NCBI GenBank assembly: GCA_034429195.1
Contig: DAOUGQ010000018.1
Coordinates: 62,001-126,000 of the forward strand
Direction of reading: 5' to 3'
Origin: UBA4782 sp034429195
GTDB taxonomy: Bacteria > Chloroflexota > Anaerolineae > Anaerolineales > Anaerolineaceae
DNA length: 64,000 nt
Shown piece after piece: positions 43,463 through 53,856 of this stretch. Each line of letters begins with the position of its first letter. Position 1 is the first letter of the stretch. Position numbers and translations under genes: made by a program. The notes below the pieces were generated by a model. The model was given only the letters and a program-made list of their open reading frames with translations. It did no database searches and was not told the DNA's origin.

Positions 43463-46400
43463 ATGAACGAGAAAAACACGGAACCAATCAAAATTAAAAA
43501 CACTGATAAGAATTCTATTCCCTGGATAGCTTATGTCCTACTGCTTGGAATATTAATGCTGGGTGCGTATTTTCGATTTGTCGGGTTGGATTGGGATAAT
43601 GATCAACATTTACATCCTGATGAACGATTTTTGACCATGGTTGAGACTGCTATCCAACCAGTTCATAGTTTGTCAGAATACTTTGATACAGAACATTCCA
43701 CACTTAATCCTCACAACGTTGGGTATACCTTCTATGTGTACGGTACTTTACCCATTTTTATTGTGCGATACCTGGCTGCAGCCATTGGGAAAATTGGATA
43801 TAGCCAGGTATACCTGGTTGGAAGGGCTGTTTCTGGGATATTTGACCTTTTGACGGTGATCCTTGTTTTTTTTGTTTCATACAAGATTTATCACAAATAC
43901 CGCTTAAGTCTGGTTGCAGCAGCATTCATGGCGTTTGCTGTACTACCCATCCAGTTATCACATTATTTCACTGTTGATGTTATTGCGAATTTCTTCTCTT
44001 TTCTCACCATCGCCTGCGCAGTATTGATCATGACTGCCAATCAAGATGAAAAATCTGTTGCAGAAATTAGTAAGAAAGAAGATGAGCCTGATTTTTACGA
44101 AGTTCCAGTGCCCATTTCTACTTTCTGGAAGGGTGATAAAACCCTGGTGTTTTATGTGTTATTTGGGTTTGCCTTTGGCATGGCACTGGCTTCGAAAGTC
44201 AGCACAGCTCCATTGGTATTGACACTTTTTACAGCATGTGCAATTTATTATTCTCGTGTGCCACATGCGCAGCGAAGACTGGAAAGCACCATTATTCTTC
44301 GCAACCTGGTAGTGGCCGGGTTGTTTACCATCCTCATTTTCCGCATCTTTCAACCTTACGCATTTTCTGGTCCGGGTTTCTTTGGTGTACTTCCCAATGA
44401 AAAATGGATCGCGAACATGAAGGAATTGAGTGCTCAATCAGGTGGAGATGTGGATTTTCCACCTGCACTACAGTGGGCGCGCCGACCGATCACTTTTGCC
44501 TGGACAAACATGGTGAAATGGGGGCTTGGACTTCCATTAGGTTTGCTGGCGTGGGCTGGATTCTTGTATATGGGATGGAGGATAATCCGTAAGGATTGGC
44601 GGCATCATCTTCTTTTGTGGGGCTGGACTGGTGTGTACTTTATATGGCAGAGTCTTAACTTCACCAGAAGCATGAGATACCAGATACCGGTATACCCTAC
44701 TTTGGTGATTATAGCAGCCTGGTTGATCTTTGAGTTGTGGCAAACGAGGGATAACTGGAAACCTGTTGTTAAGAAGATTTCCCGAATAATCTCAGTTGTG
44801 TTGGGTGCAGGTGTTTTGGTAGGAACTCTGGCATGGGCTTTTGCTTTTACGCGTATTTATACACGCCCGGTGACACGTATCGAAGCCAGCCAATGGATCT
44901 ATCAAAATGTTTACAGCGCTATGAATTTCCAGGTGGAAACCCAACAGGGCATGCAAAACTTCCCTGTAGCAATGCGGAATGATATGCAGGCGACTGCTGA
45001 CAAGCCCATTGTACAGGCGTTTCGATCGGATAAAACAGCGGCATTGATTTCAGTACAACTCAGCCACGTGGTTAATACCACCAAGCCTAATGAAATTGAT
45101 AACCTTGTAGTGATCGTGTCAGAGAATGTTGATGGTAGTGACCGCATCGCAGCCGGGTTGGTTTCTGCAGCATTTGCCCCGGGTGATGATCCGCGAGGTT
45201 CTTCTTACCAAATTGAATTGAACGCGCCTGTAGTTGTGGAGAAGGATAAGCAATACTACATTCTTGTACAACCTGTGGCTTCTGACAGCATATTTTATCT
45301 TGCTGGGTCAATTGAATTGACACTGGTTGATGGAAATGGCACTTCTGTCCAATATTTACCAGAATTAGTTACAGGTATAAGGTCAGATCAAGAATACACG
45401 ACTGTGATTTCTTTTCAGAAGAGCGGAACGTTGAATAAAATGTTCATTCCACGAGCTGTGGATTGGGAAGCATCCATGGGAGAAAAAGATCTCACGGTAG
45501 CCATAAAAGATACAGAGAGTGGTGAAATCCTAACTAAAGGAACTGTACAGAGCAAATTTGATGCAGGAGTAGATGCTCGTGGGGATGCCTACACTGTTCA
45601 ATTTAACCCGGCTATTGAAATTACACAGGATAAAATGTATACCGTTTCAATATCGGTATCAGGTGGAACGATTGCTTTTTATGGTGACAAACAAGCTATA
45701 GAAAGTAGTTGGGATGATTCTCTGCCTTATCCGATGGATGGTTACAATCCATTTGATTATTACACAGGCATTTATCGAAGTGATCTTAATTTTGAAATGT
45801 ATTGGGACGATAATGCTGATAAATTGCAGCGGATGGAATCCATTCTCAATCAGGCGGATTATTTATTCATTTCCTCCAACCGGCAGTATGCAACGACGGT
45901 TCGGGTCCCCGAGCGATATCCTCTCACGACAGAATATTATCGCCAATTGATGGGTTGTCCAGAGGATAGAGATATTGTCTGGTGTTATAACGTTGCAGAA
46001 CCAGGCAAGTTTAAGGGAAATCTTGGTTTTGAACTGGTTGCAAGCTTTCAATCCAATCCAAACCTTGGTAGCATTGAGTTCAATACTCAATTTGCGGAAG
46101 AGGCTTTTACTGTATATGATGCGCCAAAAGTATTGATTTTTAAAAAAACGAGTGATTATAACGCTGAAAAGACAGCAGCAATTTTGGAAGCAGTTGATCT
46201 TACCCAGGTGGTTCATCTGACTCCCCGTAAAGCTTCACAGTACCCGGGTAATTTACTCTTGAAAAAGGATGATCTTACAGTTCAGCAAGAGGGCGGTACA
46301 TTTTCCGAGATTTTCAATCGCGATTCAATACTGAATAAGGTCGAACCAGTCGGCGTGATTGTCTGGTATTTTGTGGTTATGTTGGTTGGTTGGTTGGTCA

Positions 46401-48775
46401 CTCCCTGGTTGCGATTGGGATTGTGGGGTCTACCAGACAAAGGATACCCATTCGCGCGAATATTTGGGCTTTTACTGATTGCTTCTGTAGTCTGGCTGGC
46501 TGGTTCGCTTGGTATTCCATTTAACAGGCTAACAATCACCCTTGCTATTCTCTTTATTGCATTAATCAGCGCCATTCTATTGTTTATACAGAGAATTAGG
46601 ATCAAACAAGATATCAAGCAGAATTGGCGTTATTACCTGACTGTAGAAATATTTTTCCTGATATTATTTGTAGCATTCCTTTTGGTAAGATTGGGAAATC
46701 CAGATCTTTGGCACCCGTATAAGGGTGGTGAAAAACCTATGGATCTGTCATATTTTACGGCAGTATTAAAGAGCACAATATTCCCTCCTTATGATCCATG
46801 GTTTGAGGGTGGATATCTGAATTATTACTACTACGGATTTGTGATTGTGGGAGTGTTGGTGAAATGGCTGGGATTACTTCCCACATTTGCCTACAACCTG
46901 ATTCTACCAACCTTGTTTGCAATGACCGGTATAGGGGCATTCAGTATTGGATGGAACCTCCTTTATAAACAACGGGTGGATACTGCTCCTACAAACTTTC
47001 AAGAGTGGTGGCGAATCCGTCAACCTTCATTCATCGCAGGCATTTCTTCTACATGTGCCATTATTTTGCTAGGAAACCTGGGAACCATACGCCAAATCTG
47101 GCAAGGGATCATGCGTCTTGCTCCAGACGTTGACCTGGCTACTGGTACTTTTATTGATAGAGTGCGTTGGACGTTCCAGGGTTTTGTTCAATTTATTGGT
47201 GGTGCTACTTTACCATATGGCAGGGGAGATTGGTACTGGATCCCCAGCCGTGTATATCCTAATGAGCCAATCACAGAATTTCCACTCTTTACTTTCTTAT
47301 ATGCCGACCTGCATGCTCACTTGATCTCGCTCTCGATTACACTACTGGTTATAGTATGTTGTATTGCTTTCTTGAAGGGAAGATTGCAATCTGAAATGTC
47401 TGAGAAAGTATCAAGATGGCTGCAGTATGGGATGGCATTATTCATCAGTGCTCTAGCCCTTGGCGCATTAAAACCAACCAACACTTGGGATATGCCAACC
47501 TATATGCTTTTTGCTGGCATTGTGCTTCTCTATAGCGCCATCCGTTATTTGATTATTCCAATCTCCTTCATGAAAAGCGTCAATCCCTGGGTAAAGCGGA
47601 TTGGTATTGCGATCTGTATGCTTGGCGCATTAATCGGGTTGAGTTTCGTGCTCTACCTGCCGTTTTCACAAAAATTTGGGGCAGGATATACTGCATTTGA
47701 TCTTTGGAAAGGTGAGCATTCTCCCTTCTGGTCTTATTTCACCCATTGGGGATTGTTTCTGGTAGTGATCCTGACCTGGTTATACTGGGAAACACACCAA
47801 TGGCTGGCAGATACTCCAGCCTCTGTATTGAAGAAATTCCTACCGTATCGTGATCTGATCTGGATGGGAGTTGCGGTATTCATCATCGCAGTTGTTGTAC
47901 TTTTAGCTATCGGTATCAAAATTGCCTGGCTGGTAATCCCAATGATCTTATGGGCAGGAATACTCATCCTGCGTCCTGGCATTTCTGACAGTAAACGCCT
48001 GGTATTGTTCATGATCTTCACTGGATTGCTGTTAACTTTGGCGGTTGAATTAGTAGTTTTGCGCGGAGATATAGGCAGGATGAACTCCGTATTTAAGTTC
48101 TACTACCAAGCCTGGACAATGCTTTCTCTTTCCGCTGCAGCCAGTTTTACCTGGCTGATCCCGGAAATCACTCTTCGGTGGAAAGAAGGTTGGCGGGTCA
48201 TCTGGCAGTTTGGGTTTGCCTGTCTGTTTGCAAGTGCATTTCTTTTCACTATTCTGGCAACCACCGATAAGATCACTGACCGTATCAGCGAGAACATCCC
48301 AACTAGTCTGGATGGAATGACTTACATGCAGGTATCTACCTATAATGACATGGGGAATGATCTTGATTTAAGTTCGGATTATCGCGCTATTCGGTGGATG
48401 CAAGATAATGTTCAAGGTTCACCGGTGATCGTTGAAGCAAACACTACAGAATATCGATGGGGCAGCCGGTTTACCATTTATACCGGATTGCCAGGTGTGG
48501 TGGGTTGGAACTGGCACCAACGACAACAACGCGCCATCACACCTCAAGAATGGGTGACTGATCGTGTGGCCGCAATAGATAGTTTTTATCTGACAGAAGA
48601 TAGGCAATTAGTGACTCAATTCTTGCAAAGATACGAAGTGAAATTTATTATTGTAGGTAAACTTGAAAGAAGCCTGTACCCAACAAGCAGCCTGGCAAAA
48701 TTCGAAACCTGGAATAATGACCTTTGGATTGATGTTTACCGTGATGGCGATACTGTCATCTATCAAGTAAAATGA
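43463..48775 (+). CDS. Giant fusion: GT39-like half, duplicated beta-sandwich region, DUF2298 half
   Basis: 1770 residues. (1) Residues 1-490 are a GT39-like membrane half; its first loop has DWDNDQHLHPDERF near 45-52. (2) Residues about 490-960 are extracytoplasmic and contain a tandem duplication at about 525-620 and 645-740: VSAAFAPGDDPRGSSYQIELN aligns with VQSKFDAGVDARGDAYTVQFN. (3) Residues about 975-1770 form a DUF2298 (Chlor_Arch_YYY) half, with GGEKPMDLSYF near 1087, RMNSVFKFYYQ near 1540 and a soluble tail (IYTGLPGVVGWNWH). This half is paralogous to the next gene. Function is unknown; extracytoplasmic glycosylation with a polyprenyl-linked donor is inferred. Confidence 0.85.
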   Translation: MNEKNTEPIKIKNTDKNSIPWIAYVLLLGILMLGAYFRFVGLDWDNDQHLHPDERFLTMVETAIQPVHSLSEYFDTEHSTLNPHNVGYTFYVYGTLPIFIVRYLAAAIGKIGYSQVYLVGRAVSGIFDLLTVILVFFVSYKIYHKYRLSLVAAAFMAFAVLPIQLSHYFTVDVIANFFSFLTIACAVLIMTANQDEKSVAEISKKEDEPDFYEVPVPISTFWKGDKTLVFYVLFGFAFGMALASKVSTAPLVLTLFTACAIYYSRVPHAQRRLESTIILRNLVVAGLFTILIFRIFQPYAFSGPGFFGVLPNEKWIANMKELSAQSGGDVDFPPALQWARRPITFAWTNMVKWGLGLPLGLLAWAGFLYMGWRIIRKDWRHHLLLWGWTGVYFIWQSLNFTRSMRYQIPVYPTLVIIAAWLIFELWQTRDNWKPVVKKISRIISVVLGAGVLVGTLAWAFAFTRIYTRPVTRIEASQWIYQNVYSAMNFQVETQQGMQNFPVAMRNDMQATADKPIVQAFRSDKTAALISVQLSHVVNTTKPNEIDNLVVIVSENVDGSDRIAAGLVSAAFAPGDDPRGSSYQIELNAPVVVEKDKQYYILVQPVASDSIFYLAGSIELTLVDGNGTSVQYLPELVTGIRSDQEYTTVISFQKSGTLNKMFIPRAVDWEASMGEKDLTVAIKDTESGEILTKGTVQSKFDAGVDARGDAYTVQFNPAIEITQDKMYTVSISVSGGTIAFYGDKQAIESSWDDSLPYPMDGYNPFDYYTGIYRSDLNFEMYWDDNADKLQRMESILNQADYLFISSNRQYATTVRVPERYPLTTEYYRQLMGCPEDRDIVWCYNVAEPGKFKGNLGFELVASFQSNPNLGSIEFNTQFAEEAFTVYDAPKVLIFKKTSDYNAEKTAAILEAVDLTQVVHLTPRKASQYPGNLLLKKDDLTVQQEGGTFSEIFNRDSILNKVEPVGVIVWYFVVMLVGWLVTPWLRLGLWGLPDKGYPFARIFGLLLIASVVWLAGSLGIPFNRLTITLAILFIALISAILLFIQRIRIKQDIKQNWRYYLTVEIFFLILFVAFLLVRLGNPDLWHPYKGGEKPMDLSYFTAVLKSTIFPPYDPWFEGGYLNYYYYGFVIVGVLVKWLGLLPTFAYNLILPTLFAMTGIGAFSIGWNLLYKQRVDTAPTNFQEWWRIRQPSFIAGISSTCAIILLGNLGTIRQIWQGIMRLAPDVDLATGTFIDRVRWTFQGFVQFIGGATLPYGRGDWYWIPSRVYPNEPITEFPLFTFLYADLHAHLISLSITLLVIVCCIAFLKGRLQSEMSEKVSRWLQYGMALFISALALGALKPTNTWDMPTYMLFAGIVLLYSAIRYLIIPISFMKSVNPWVKRIGIAICMLGALIGLSFVLYLPFSQKFGAGYTAFDLWKGEHSPFWSYFTHWGLFLVVILTWLYWETHQWLADTPASVLKKFLPYRDLIWMGVAVFIIAVVVLLAIGIKIAWLVIPMILWAGILILRPGISDSKRLVLFMIFTGLLLTLAVELVVLRGDIGRMNSVFKFYYQAWTMLSLSAAASFTWLIPEITLRWKEGWRVIWQFGFACLFASAFLFTILATTDKITDRISENIPTSLDGMTYMQVSTYNDMGNDLDLSSDYRAIRWMQDNVQGSPVIVEANTTEYRWGSRFTIYTGLPGVVGWNWHQRQQRAITPQEWVTDRVAAIDSFYLTEDRQLVTQFLQRYEVKFIIVGKLERSLYPTSSLAKFETWNNDLWIDVYRDGDTVIYQVK

Positions 48776-48785
48776 AACGGATAAT

Positions 48786-51428
48786 ATGCTATCATTTTTC
48801 ATCTGGTATTTTTTAATCATAATAGCCGGTTGGGTTGCTTTCCCGATCTCTTTCCAGTTTTTTAAACGACTACCAGATAGAGGATTTGCATTCAGCAAGG
48901 CATTGGGACTTTTACTCTGGGGGTACGGTTTTTGGTTACTGGCATCCCTTCACCTTCTACAAAATACTATCTCTTCAATTCTGGTAGCACTTTGTCTGGT
49001 TGCCATTGCAAGCGTTCTGGTTAATCGAAAAGAAGGGCTGCAACAAATCTTGGATTGGATCAAGTCCCATCGGAAGGCTGTACTTTCAACAGAATTAGTT
49101 TTCATCATTGCTTTTGGAATGTGGGCATATATTCGTGCTCTCAATCCTGAAATCATCGGTACAGAAAAACCAATGGAATTGGCATTTATCAACGCCATCC
49201 TTCAAAGCTCTACTTTTCCACCAGCAGACCCCTGGTTATCTGGTTATTCGATATCATATTACTATTTTGGATATGTCATGGTTGCCATGCTGGTGAAATT
49301 AAGTGGTGTGGGTTCGGGTATTGGATTCAATCTAGCGACAGCTCTGTGGTTTGGTTTAACAGCTGTATCAGCGTATGGATTGCTATTTAATTTAATCTGC
49401 CAGTGGCAAAAGAAGGAAAACGAACGAAAAGGATTAGATGAGAACACCTCGGCAAGGCAGCCATTTTTAGTTGCGCTCCTCGGACCTTTCTTTATTCTCA
49501 TAGTCAGCAACCTGGAAGGTTTTCTTGAAATGCTTCACAGCCGAGGGTTGTTTTGGAAATATGCAGCGGATGGAACGTTGCAATCGAAATTCTGGACATG
49601 GCTGAATATCCTTGAAATAAACGAAGCACCTAAACAAGTATTCAGTTGGATACCTCAAAGGGCAGGCGGAATCTGGTGGTGGCGTGCTTCACGAGTATTG
49701 CAGGATTGGGACTTGGTAAATAATCGCCAGGAAGTCATTGATGAATTCCCATTCTTCTCATATCTGCTGGCAGATTTGCATCCGCATGTACTGGCAATGC
49801 CTTTCGTAATTCTTGCCATTGCTGTGGCATTTAATCTATGGCTACAAATTCAAGAAGGATGGAATGGCGAAGATAAATTGCCATTCTTTACCTGGGTTAA
49901 GAATTGGCTTGCTGGTGAGCAGGTTTCTTTAAAGGATTGTAAATTGATTGCAAGGTTTGGAGCAGACCGGTTTATTCTTCCTATTATTGTTTTAGGCGGT
50001 CTTGCATTTTTGAATACCTGGGATTTGCCCATCTATGTAGCTCTTTTTGTGGCAGTATGGATATTGGCGGATTATCGACAAAACGGATGGCGAGTGGGGC
50101 TCCTTTGGGATTTTATTGGGTTAATGATTGTTTATGTGATCCTGGCTGTAATATTCTACTTGCCTTTTTACATTGGGTTTGGTTCTCAAGCGGGAGGGAT
50201 TCTTCCCAGTATGAGTTTTTATACAAGGGGTGTGCATTTCTGGATCATGTTTGCGCCTTTATTGATTCCGGTTTTCATCTTTTCATTTTGGCATATTTTT
50301 TCAGTAAAAAAGCCCGGAAAATTATCAGAAGGTTTCAAATTTGCAGCATATACGACCTTCGGGTTATGGATCTTTTCATTCTTCTTTGGGTGGCTGGCAT
50401 CCAACCTATCGGGATGGGGAAGCAGTATTCTGGCAAATGTACAGGCGAGTGGGATAATGTCTGCAATTGGCAACAAGATGATTGAATTAGGAGGTCACTT
50501 TGCCAACCTGCAGGGAACTTCAGATAGTGGATCATTGATCGCAAATTCGTTACTAAGGAGATTAGCTGCGCCAGGAACCTGGATCACTCTGTTCATCTTG
50601 ATCGTTCTTGTCTGGGGTGGATTAGGATTGTACAAGAAGTCCACTCCAAATAAAGAGAATGAGATTGATGTGCAGAAAGATAATTCTATTCATGCTTTTG
50701 TTTTGTTGTTAATCCTGGTTGGTGCTGGATTGACTTTGGTACCAGAATTCGTTTACTTGCGCGATCAATTTGGTACCAGAATGAATACTATTTTCAAGTT
50801 TTATTTTGAAACATGGATATTATGGGGTCTAGCAGCGGCTTATGCGTTGGTAGTGCTGAACCGTAGCTTGCCACGAATTGCATACCAGATTTTTACCGTT
50901 AGTATAAGTCTGTTGTTGGTACTTTCACTGGCTTACCCTTTTTGGGGGCTTTGGACTAAGACTAATCATTTCAATATGAAAGAAATGACACTTGATGGGA
51001 ATGCCTATATTCAACAGTATAATCCGTCTGATTGGGAAGCAATGGAATGGTTGAAAAATGCTCCTAAAGGTGTCATTGCAGAAGCAGTAGGTGGAAGTTA
51101 TTCAGCGTATGCAAGGTTCGCGACCCAAAGCGGCTTGCCTAATGTGATAGGTTGGCCAGGTCATGAAGGACAATGGCGAGGTGGTTGGTATGACATTCTT
51201 AGTCAACGAGAAAATGACATTGAAGCCTTATATAAAACTACTGATTGGACTGAAGCAGAGGTAATCATTCAAAAGTATCAAATTCGCTATATTGTGGTTA
51301 GCAGTTATGAGACCAGTGCTTATCATCCCAGTACAGTGAAGTTTGATAATTTCTTGAAAATTGCATTTAAAAATGACGCAGTGATAATTTATGAAGTACC
51401 AGAAATTACGGAAATGGGAATCCAATGA
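48786..51428 (+). CDS. DUF2298 (Chlor_Arch_YYY) membrane protein
   Basis: 880 residues, many membrane helices. It matches the C-terminal half of the preceding 1770-residue protein at GTEKPMELAFINAILQSSTFPPADPW (near 124), the RMNTIFKFYFETW segment (near 669) and the soluble tail (TQSGLPNVIGWPGH). Ten bases separate it from that gene. DUF2298 proteins are found mainly in Chloroflexota and archaea and have no established function. The stop overlaps the next gene by 4 bp. Confidence 0.87.
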   Translation: MLSFFIWYFLIIIAGWVAFPISFQFFKRLPDRGFAFSKALGLLLWGYGFWLLASLHLLQNTISSILVALCLVAIASVLVNRKEGLQQILDWIKSHRKAVLSTELVFIIAFGMWAYIRALNPEIIGTEKPMELAFINAILQSSTFPPADPWLSGYSISYYYFGYVMVAMLVKLSGVGSGIGFNLATALWFGLTAVSAYGLLFNLICQWQKKENERKGLDENTSARQPFLVALLGPFFILIVSNLEGFLEMLHSRGLFWKYAADGTLQSKFWTWLNILEINEAPKQVFSWIPQRAGGIWWWRASRVLQDWDLVNNRQEVIDEFPFFSYLLADLHPHVLAMPFVILAIAVAFNLWLQIQEGWNGEDKLPFFTWVKNWLAGEQVSLKDCKLIARFGADRFILPIIVLGGLAFLNTWDLPIYVALFVAVWILADYRQNGWRVGLLWDFIGLMIVYVILAVIFYLPFYIGFGSQAGGILPSMSFYTRGVHFWIMFAPLLIPVFIFSFWHIFSVKKPGKLSEGFKFAAYTTFGLWIFSFFFGWLASNLSGWGSSILANVQASGIMSAIGNKMIELGGHFANLQGTSDSGSLIANSLLRRLAAPGTWITLFILIVLVWGGLGLYKKSTPNKENEIDVQKDNSIHAFVLLLILVGAGLTLVPEFVYLRDQFGTRMNTIFKFYFETWILWGLAAAYALVVLNRSLPRIAYQIFTVSISLLLVLSLAYPFWGLWTKTNHFNMKEMTLDGNAYIQQYNPSDWEAMEWLKNAPKGVIAEAVGGSYSAYARFATQSGLPNVIGWPGHEGQWRGGWYDILSQRENDIEALYKTTDWTEAEVIIQKYQIRYIVVSSYETSAYHPSTVKFDNFLKIAFKNDAVIIYEVPEITEMGIQ

Positions 51429-53140
51429 TAAAGCGTAGTTTTACACTTGAGAAGGCATTATGGCTGGGAGCATTGATCATGATGATATTCATGCGTATTA
51501 TGCTGCTAAACCAGCCAACTTTGAATGATTCTGAAGCTAGCCTTGCCTTGCAAGCAGTTCATTTAGCAAATGGAGAGAAATCGATCCTTTTGGATAACCC
51601 ATTGTATGTTCTTGTCACAGGTGCGCTTTTTCGTTTCTTTGGCAGCACAACATTTCTCGCTCGTTTTCTTCCGATGCTCGCAGGAATTGGATTGTTGGGT
51701 GTGGTTTATCTATTACGAAACCGCCTGGGTCGAGAAACCACCCTGATCGCTGCATGGTTATTAGCAATCGACCCGGGTTTTGTGGCTGCCTCACGTCAGG
51801 TTGACTCTCCCATAATGGGTATGTTCTTCTTCTTGCTGTTATATGCGTTGCTGGAAAATAAAAAAGCAATTCTGGCTGGTTTTGTCTTTGGATTGGGTTT
51901 ATTGACTGGGATTTCTTTCTGGCAGGGGATCATCTATTCCGTTATCGTAATTGGTGTCTGGAAGATCCTGCTTTGGAAAGATGGTGATGAACCCTGGAAA
52001 TGGTTGAAACAGAAAGTTATTTTGTTCTGGCAAGATAAGGGCTGGATAGGATTCCTAGGTGGCGTGTTGGTAGCAGGAACGATGATATTTTGGGTTCCCA
52101 CTGCAACTGGTGATATATTTTCAGGAATAGTTGATTATTTCGCGGGATGGGGAAATGGCTATCATAACAGTGTCTTGCAGTTGCTTGTTCTAATCCCTGT
52201 TTACGAGCTCATCCCATTAATCCTGGGATTGGTGTATGGAATTAGTGCTACCATTAGGAAAAACCGTACAGCACAATATCTACTTTTATTCTGGTTCATA
52301 GCAATCTTCATGACCCTTTCTTATCCAGGCAGAATTATCCTGGATATGATTTGGGTGATTCTGCCATTGATCTTATTGGCTGCCGAAGGATTATTTGAGC
52401 TTTTATCGATTATTCGTGAAGCATGGCTTCCAACAATGGGATTAGGGGTTGCAATAGCGTTGCTTATTACTTTCGCGATTTATAGCGGTTTACTTATTGT
52501 GACGTTGGGTGCGGGTGAGCGTGAACTTGAAGCTCGAATTGTAAGCCTGGTAGGTGCCCTGGTAATTGCTGGAGTGCTGGTAGGCATGATGGTATGGGCA
52601 TGGTCAGGTATGGTAGGATTTTCTGGATTAACTGTTGGGTTATTAATAGTTGGGTCTTTCTTTACAGCATCTCAAGCCTGGAAAGCTGCCGGGTTGGGAG
52701 CTCATCCTGAAATGGAATTGTGGCGGAACAGCTCGCGCGTTAATGATGCGGATCTGCTGGTGAAAACGCTTGAATCCATTAGTTCATGGAATAATGGTGT
52801 TAAAACCGAAACTCCGATTGCCTTAGTCAATTTCACCTCTCCATCCATTCAATGGGAATTAAGGAATTTTTCTTTTGTCCAGCAATATTCTGCTTTCCCA
52901 GTGGGACAGAACCCGGAAATAGTGATAACTCCTATAGGAGAACAACCTTTATCGACTGAAAGTTATACCGGACAAGATTTTGTCTGGCAGAAGGATTCTG
53001 AATGGGGTTCACTTACTAATCAGGAATGGATGAAGTGGTTCATAAAACGTCAGGTAACACAAACAAAACAAACGATCATCCTTTGGGCTCGTACAGATAT
53101 TCTTCCTGCGGGTAAAGCAGATTCGGGAGGTACCAAGTAG
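51425..53140 (+). CDS. GT39-like polytopic membrane protein
   Basis: 571 residues with about 12 membrane helices. The first extracytoplasmic loop LLNQPTLNDSEASLALQAVHLA is the acidic loop expected in PMT_2/ArnT-like GT-C enzymes, followed by TTFLARFLPMLAGIG and ASRQVDSPIMGMFFFLLLYALL. A soluble C-terminal part starts near residue 430. It overlaps the DUF2298 gene (ATGA), which points to a shared complex or pathway. cmk follows 2 bases later. Confidence 0.82.
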   Translation: MIKRSFTLEKALWLGALIMMIFMRIMLLNQPTLNDSEASLALQAVHLANGEKSILLDNPLYVLVTGALFRFFGSTTFLARFLPMLAGIGLLGVVYLLRNRLGRETTLIAAWLLAIDPGFVAASRQVDSPIMGMFFFLLLYALLENKKAILAGFVFGLGLLTGISFWQGIIYSVIVIGVWKILLWKDGDEPWKWLKQKVILFWQDKGWIGFLGGVLVAGTMIFWVPTATGDIFSGIVDYFAGWGNGYHNSVLQLLVLIPVYELIPLILGLVYGISATIRKNRTAQYLLLFWFIAIFMTLSYPGRIILDMIWVILPLILLAAEGLFELLSIIREAWLPTMGLGVAIALLITFAIYSGLLIVTLGAGERELEARIVSLVGALVIAGVLVGMMVWAWSGMVGFSGLTVGLLIVGSFFTASQAWKAAGLGAHPEMELWRNSSRVNDADLLVKTLESISSWNNGVKTETPIALVNFTSPSIQWELRNFSFVQQYSAFPVGQNPEIVITPIGEQPLSTESYTGQDFVWQKDSEWGSLTNQEWMKWFIKRQVTQTKQTIILWARTDILPAGKADSGGTK

Positions 53141-53142
53141 TT

Positions 53143-53823
53143 ATGTCTGTTCCTCGTATTATTGCTATTGATGGTCCTGCCGCATCAGGAAAATCAACCC
53201 TGGCTGAAAAATTAGCTGAGCATCTTGGATATTTATTTTTTGATACAGGGGTGATGTACCGTGCTGTTACACTTGCAGCGCTTAATGTGCAAATGGATGT
53301 TCTGGATGAGGTTGCAGTTACTAAATTGGCTGAGACCGTTGCGATCGATGTTCGGCAACCTACCAAAAAGGATGGAAGAAAATGTGATGTTCTCTTGAAC
53401 GGAGTGGATGTTACATGGGAAATTCGCTCTGCGGCAGTGAATGCGCAAGTTTCGGTGGTTTCATCGTATGCAGGTGTGCGAAAAGCAATGACAGCCCAAC
53501 AGCGACGGATTGGTATGCAGGGTGATGTGGTCATGGTTGGGCGTGATATCGGAACAGTGGTACTGCCAGATGCTGACTTGAAAATCTATCTGGATGCATC
53601 TGCTGAAGAGAGAGCGCGACGAAGATTTTTGGAAGAGCAAGAGAGGGGAATCTCTTCCAATTATGATGAAATTTTGAAGAGCATTCAAAAAAGAGATCAG
53701 ATTGACAGCAATCGTGAAGTTGCACCCTTGAAACCAGCCAAAGATGCAGTTATTCTATTATCAGATGGTAAAGATGCTCAAGAAGTACTTATGGAAGTAC
53801 TTCAGCTAATCTATAAACACTAA
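53143..53823 (+). CDS. cmk: Cytidylate kinase
   Basis: 226 residues. P-loop IDGPAASGKSTLAEKLA, the TGVMYRAVTLAAL substrate motif and GRDIGTVVLPDADLKIYLDASAEERARRR are diagnostic of (d)CMP kinase. It phosphorylates CMP and dCMP for nucleotide recycling. The start is 2 bases after the GT39-like gene, with GGGAGGT 11 bases upstream inside that gene, so it is at the end of the membrane-protein operon. Confidence 0.96.
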   Translation: MSVPRIIAIDGPAASGKSTLAEKLAEHLGYLFFDTGVMYRAVTLAALNVQMDVLDEVAVTKLAETVAIDVRQPTKKDGRKCDVLLNGVDVTWEIRSAAVNAQVSVVSSYAGVRKAMTAQQRRIGMQGDVVMVGRDIGTVVLPDADLKIYLDASAEERARRRFLEEQERGISSNYDEILKSIQKRDQIDSNREVAPLKPAKDAVILLSDGKDAQEVLMEVLQLIYKH

Positions 53824-53856
53824 TCTTCATTCGTAACGAAAAAGGAGGGTTGGAAT

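Noticed and set aside
44159..48607. Many reverse-strand open frames under the giant membrane genes
   Set aside because: They are shadows of the long forward genes, lacking ribosome sites and recognisable domains.
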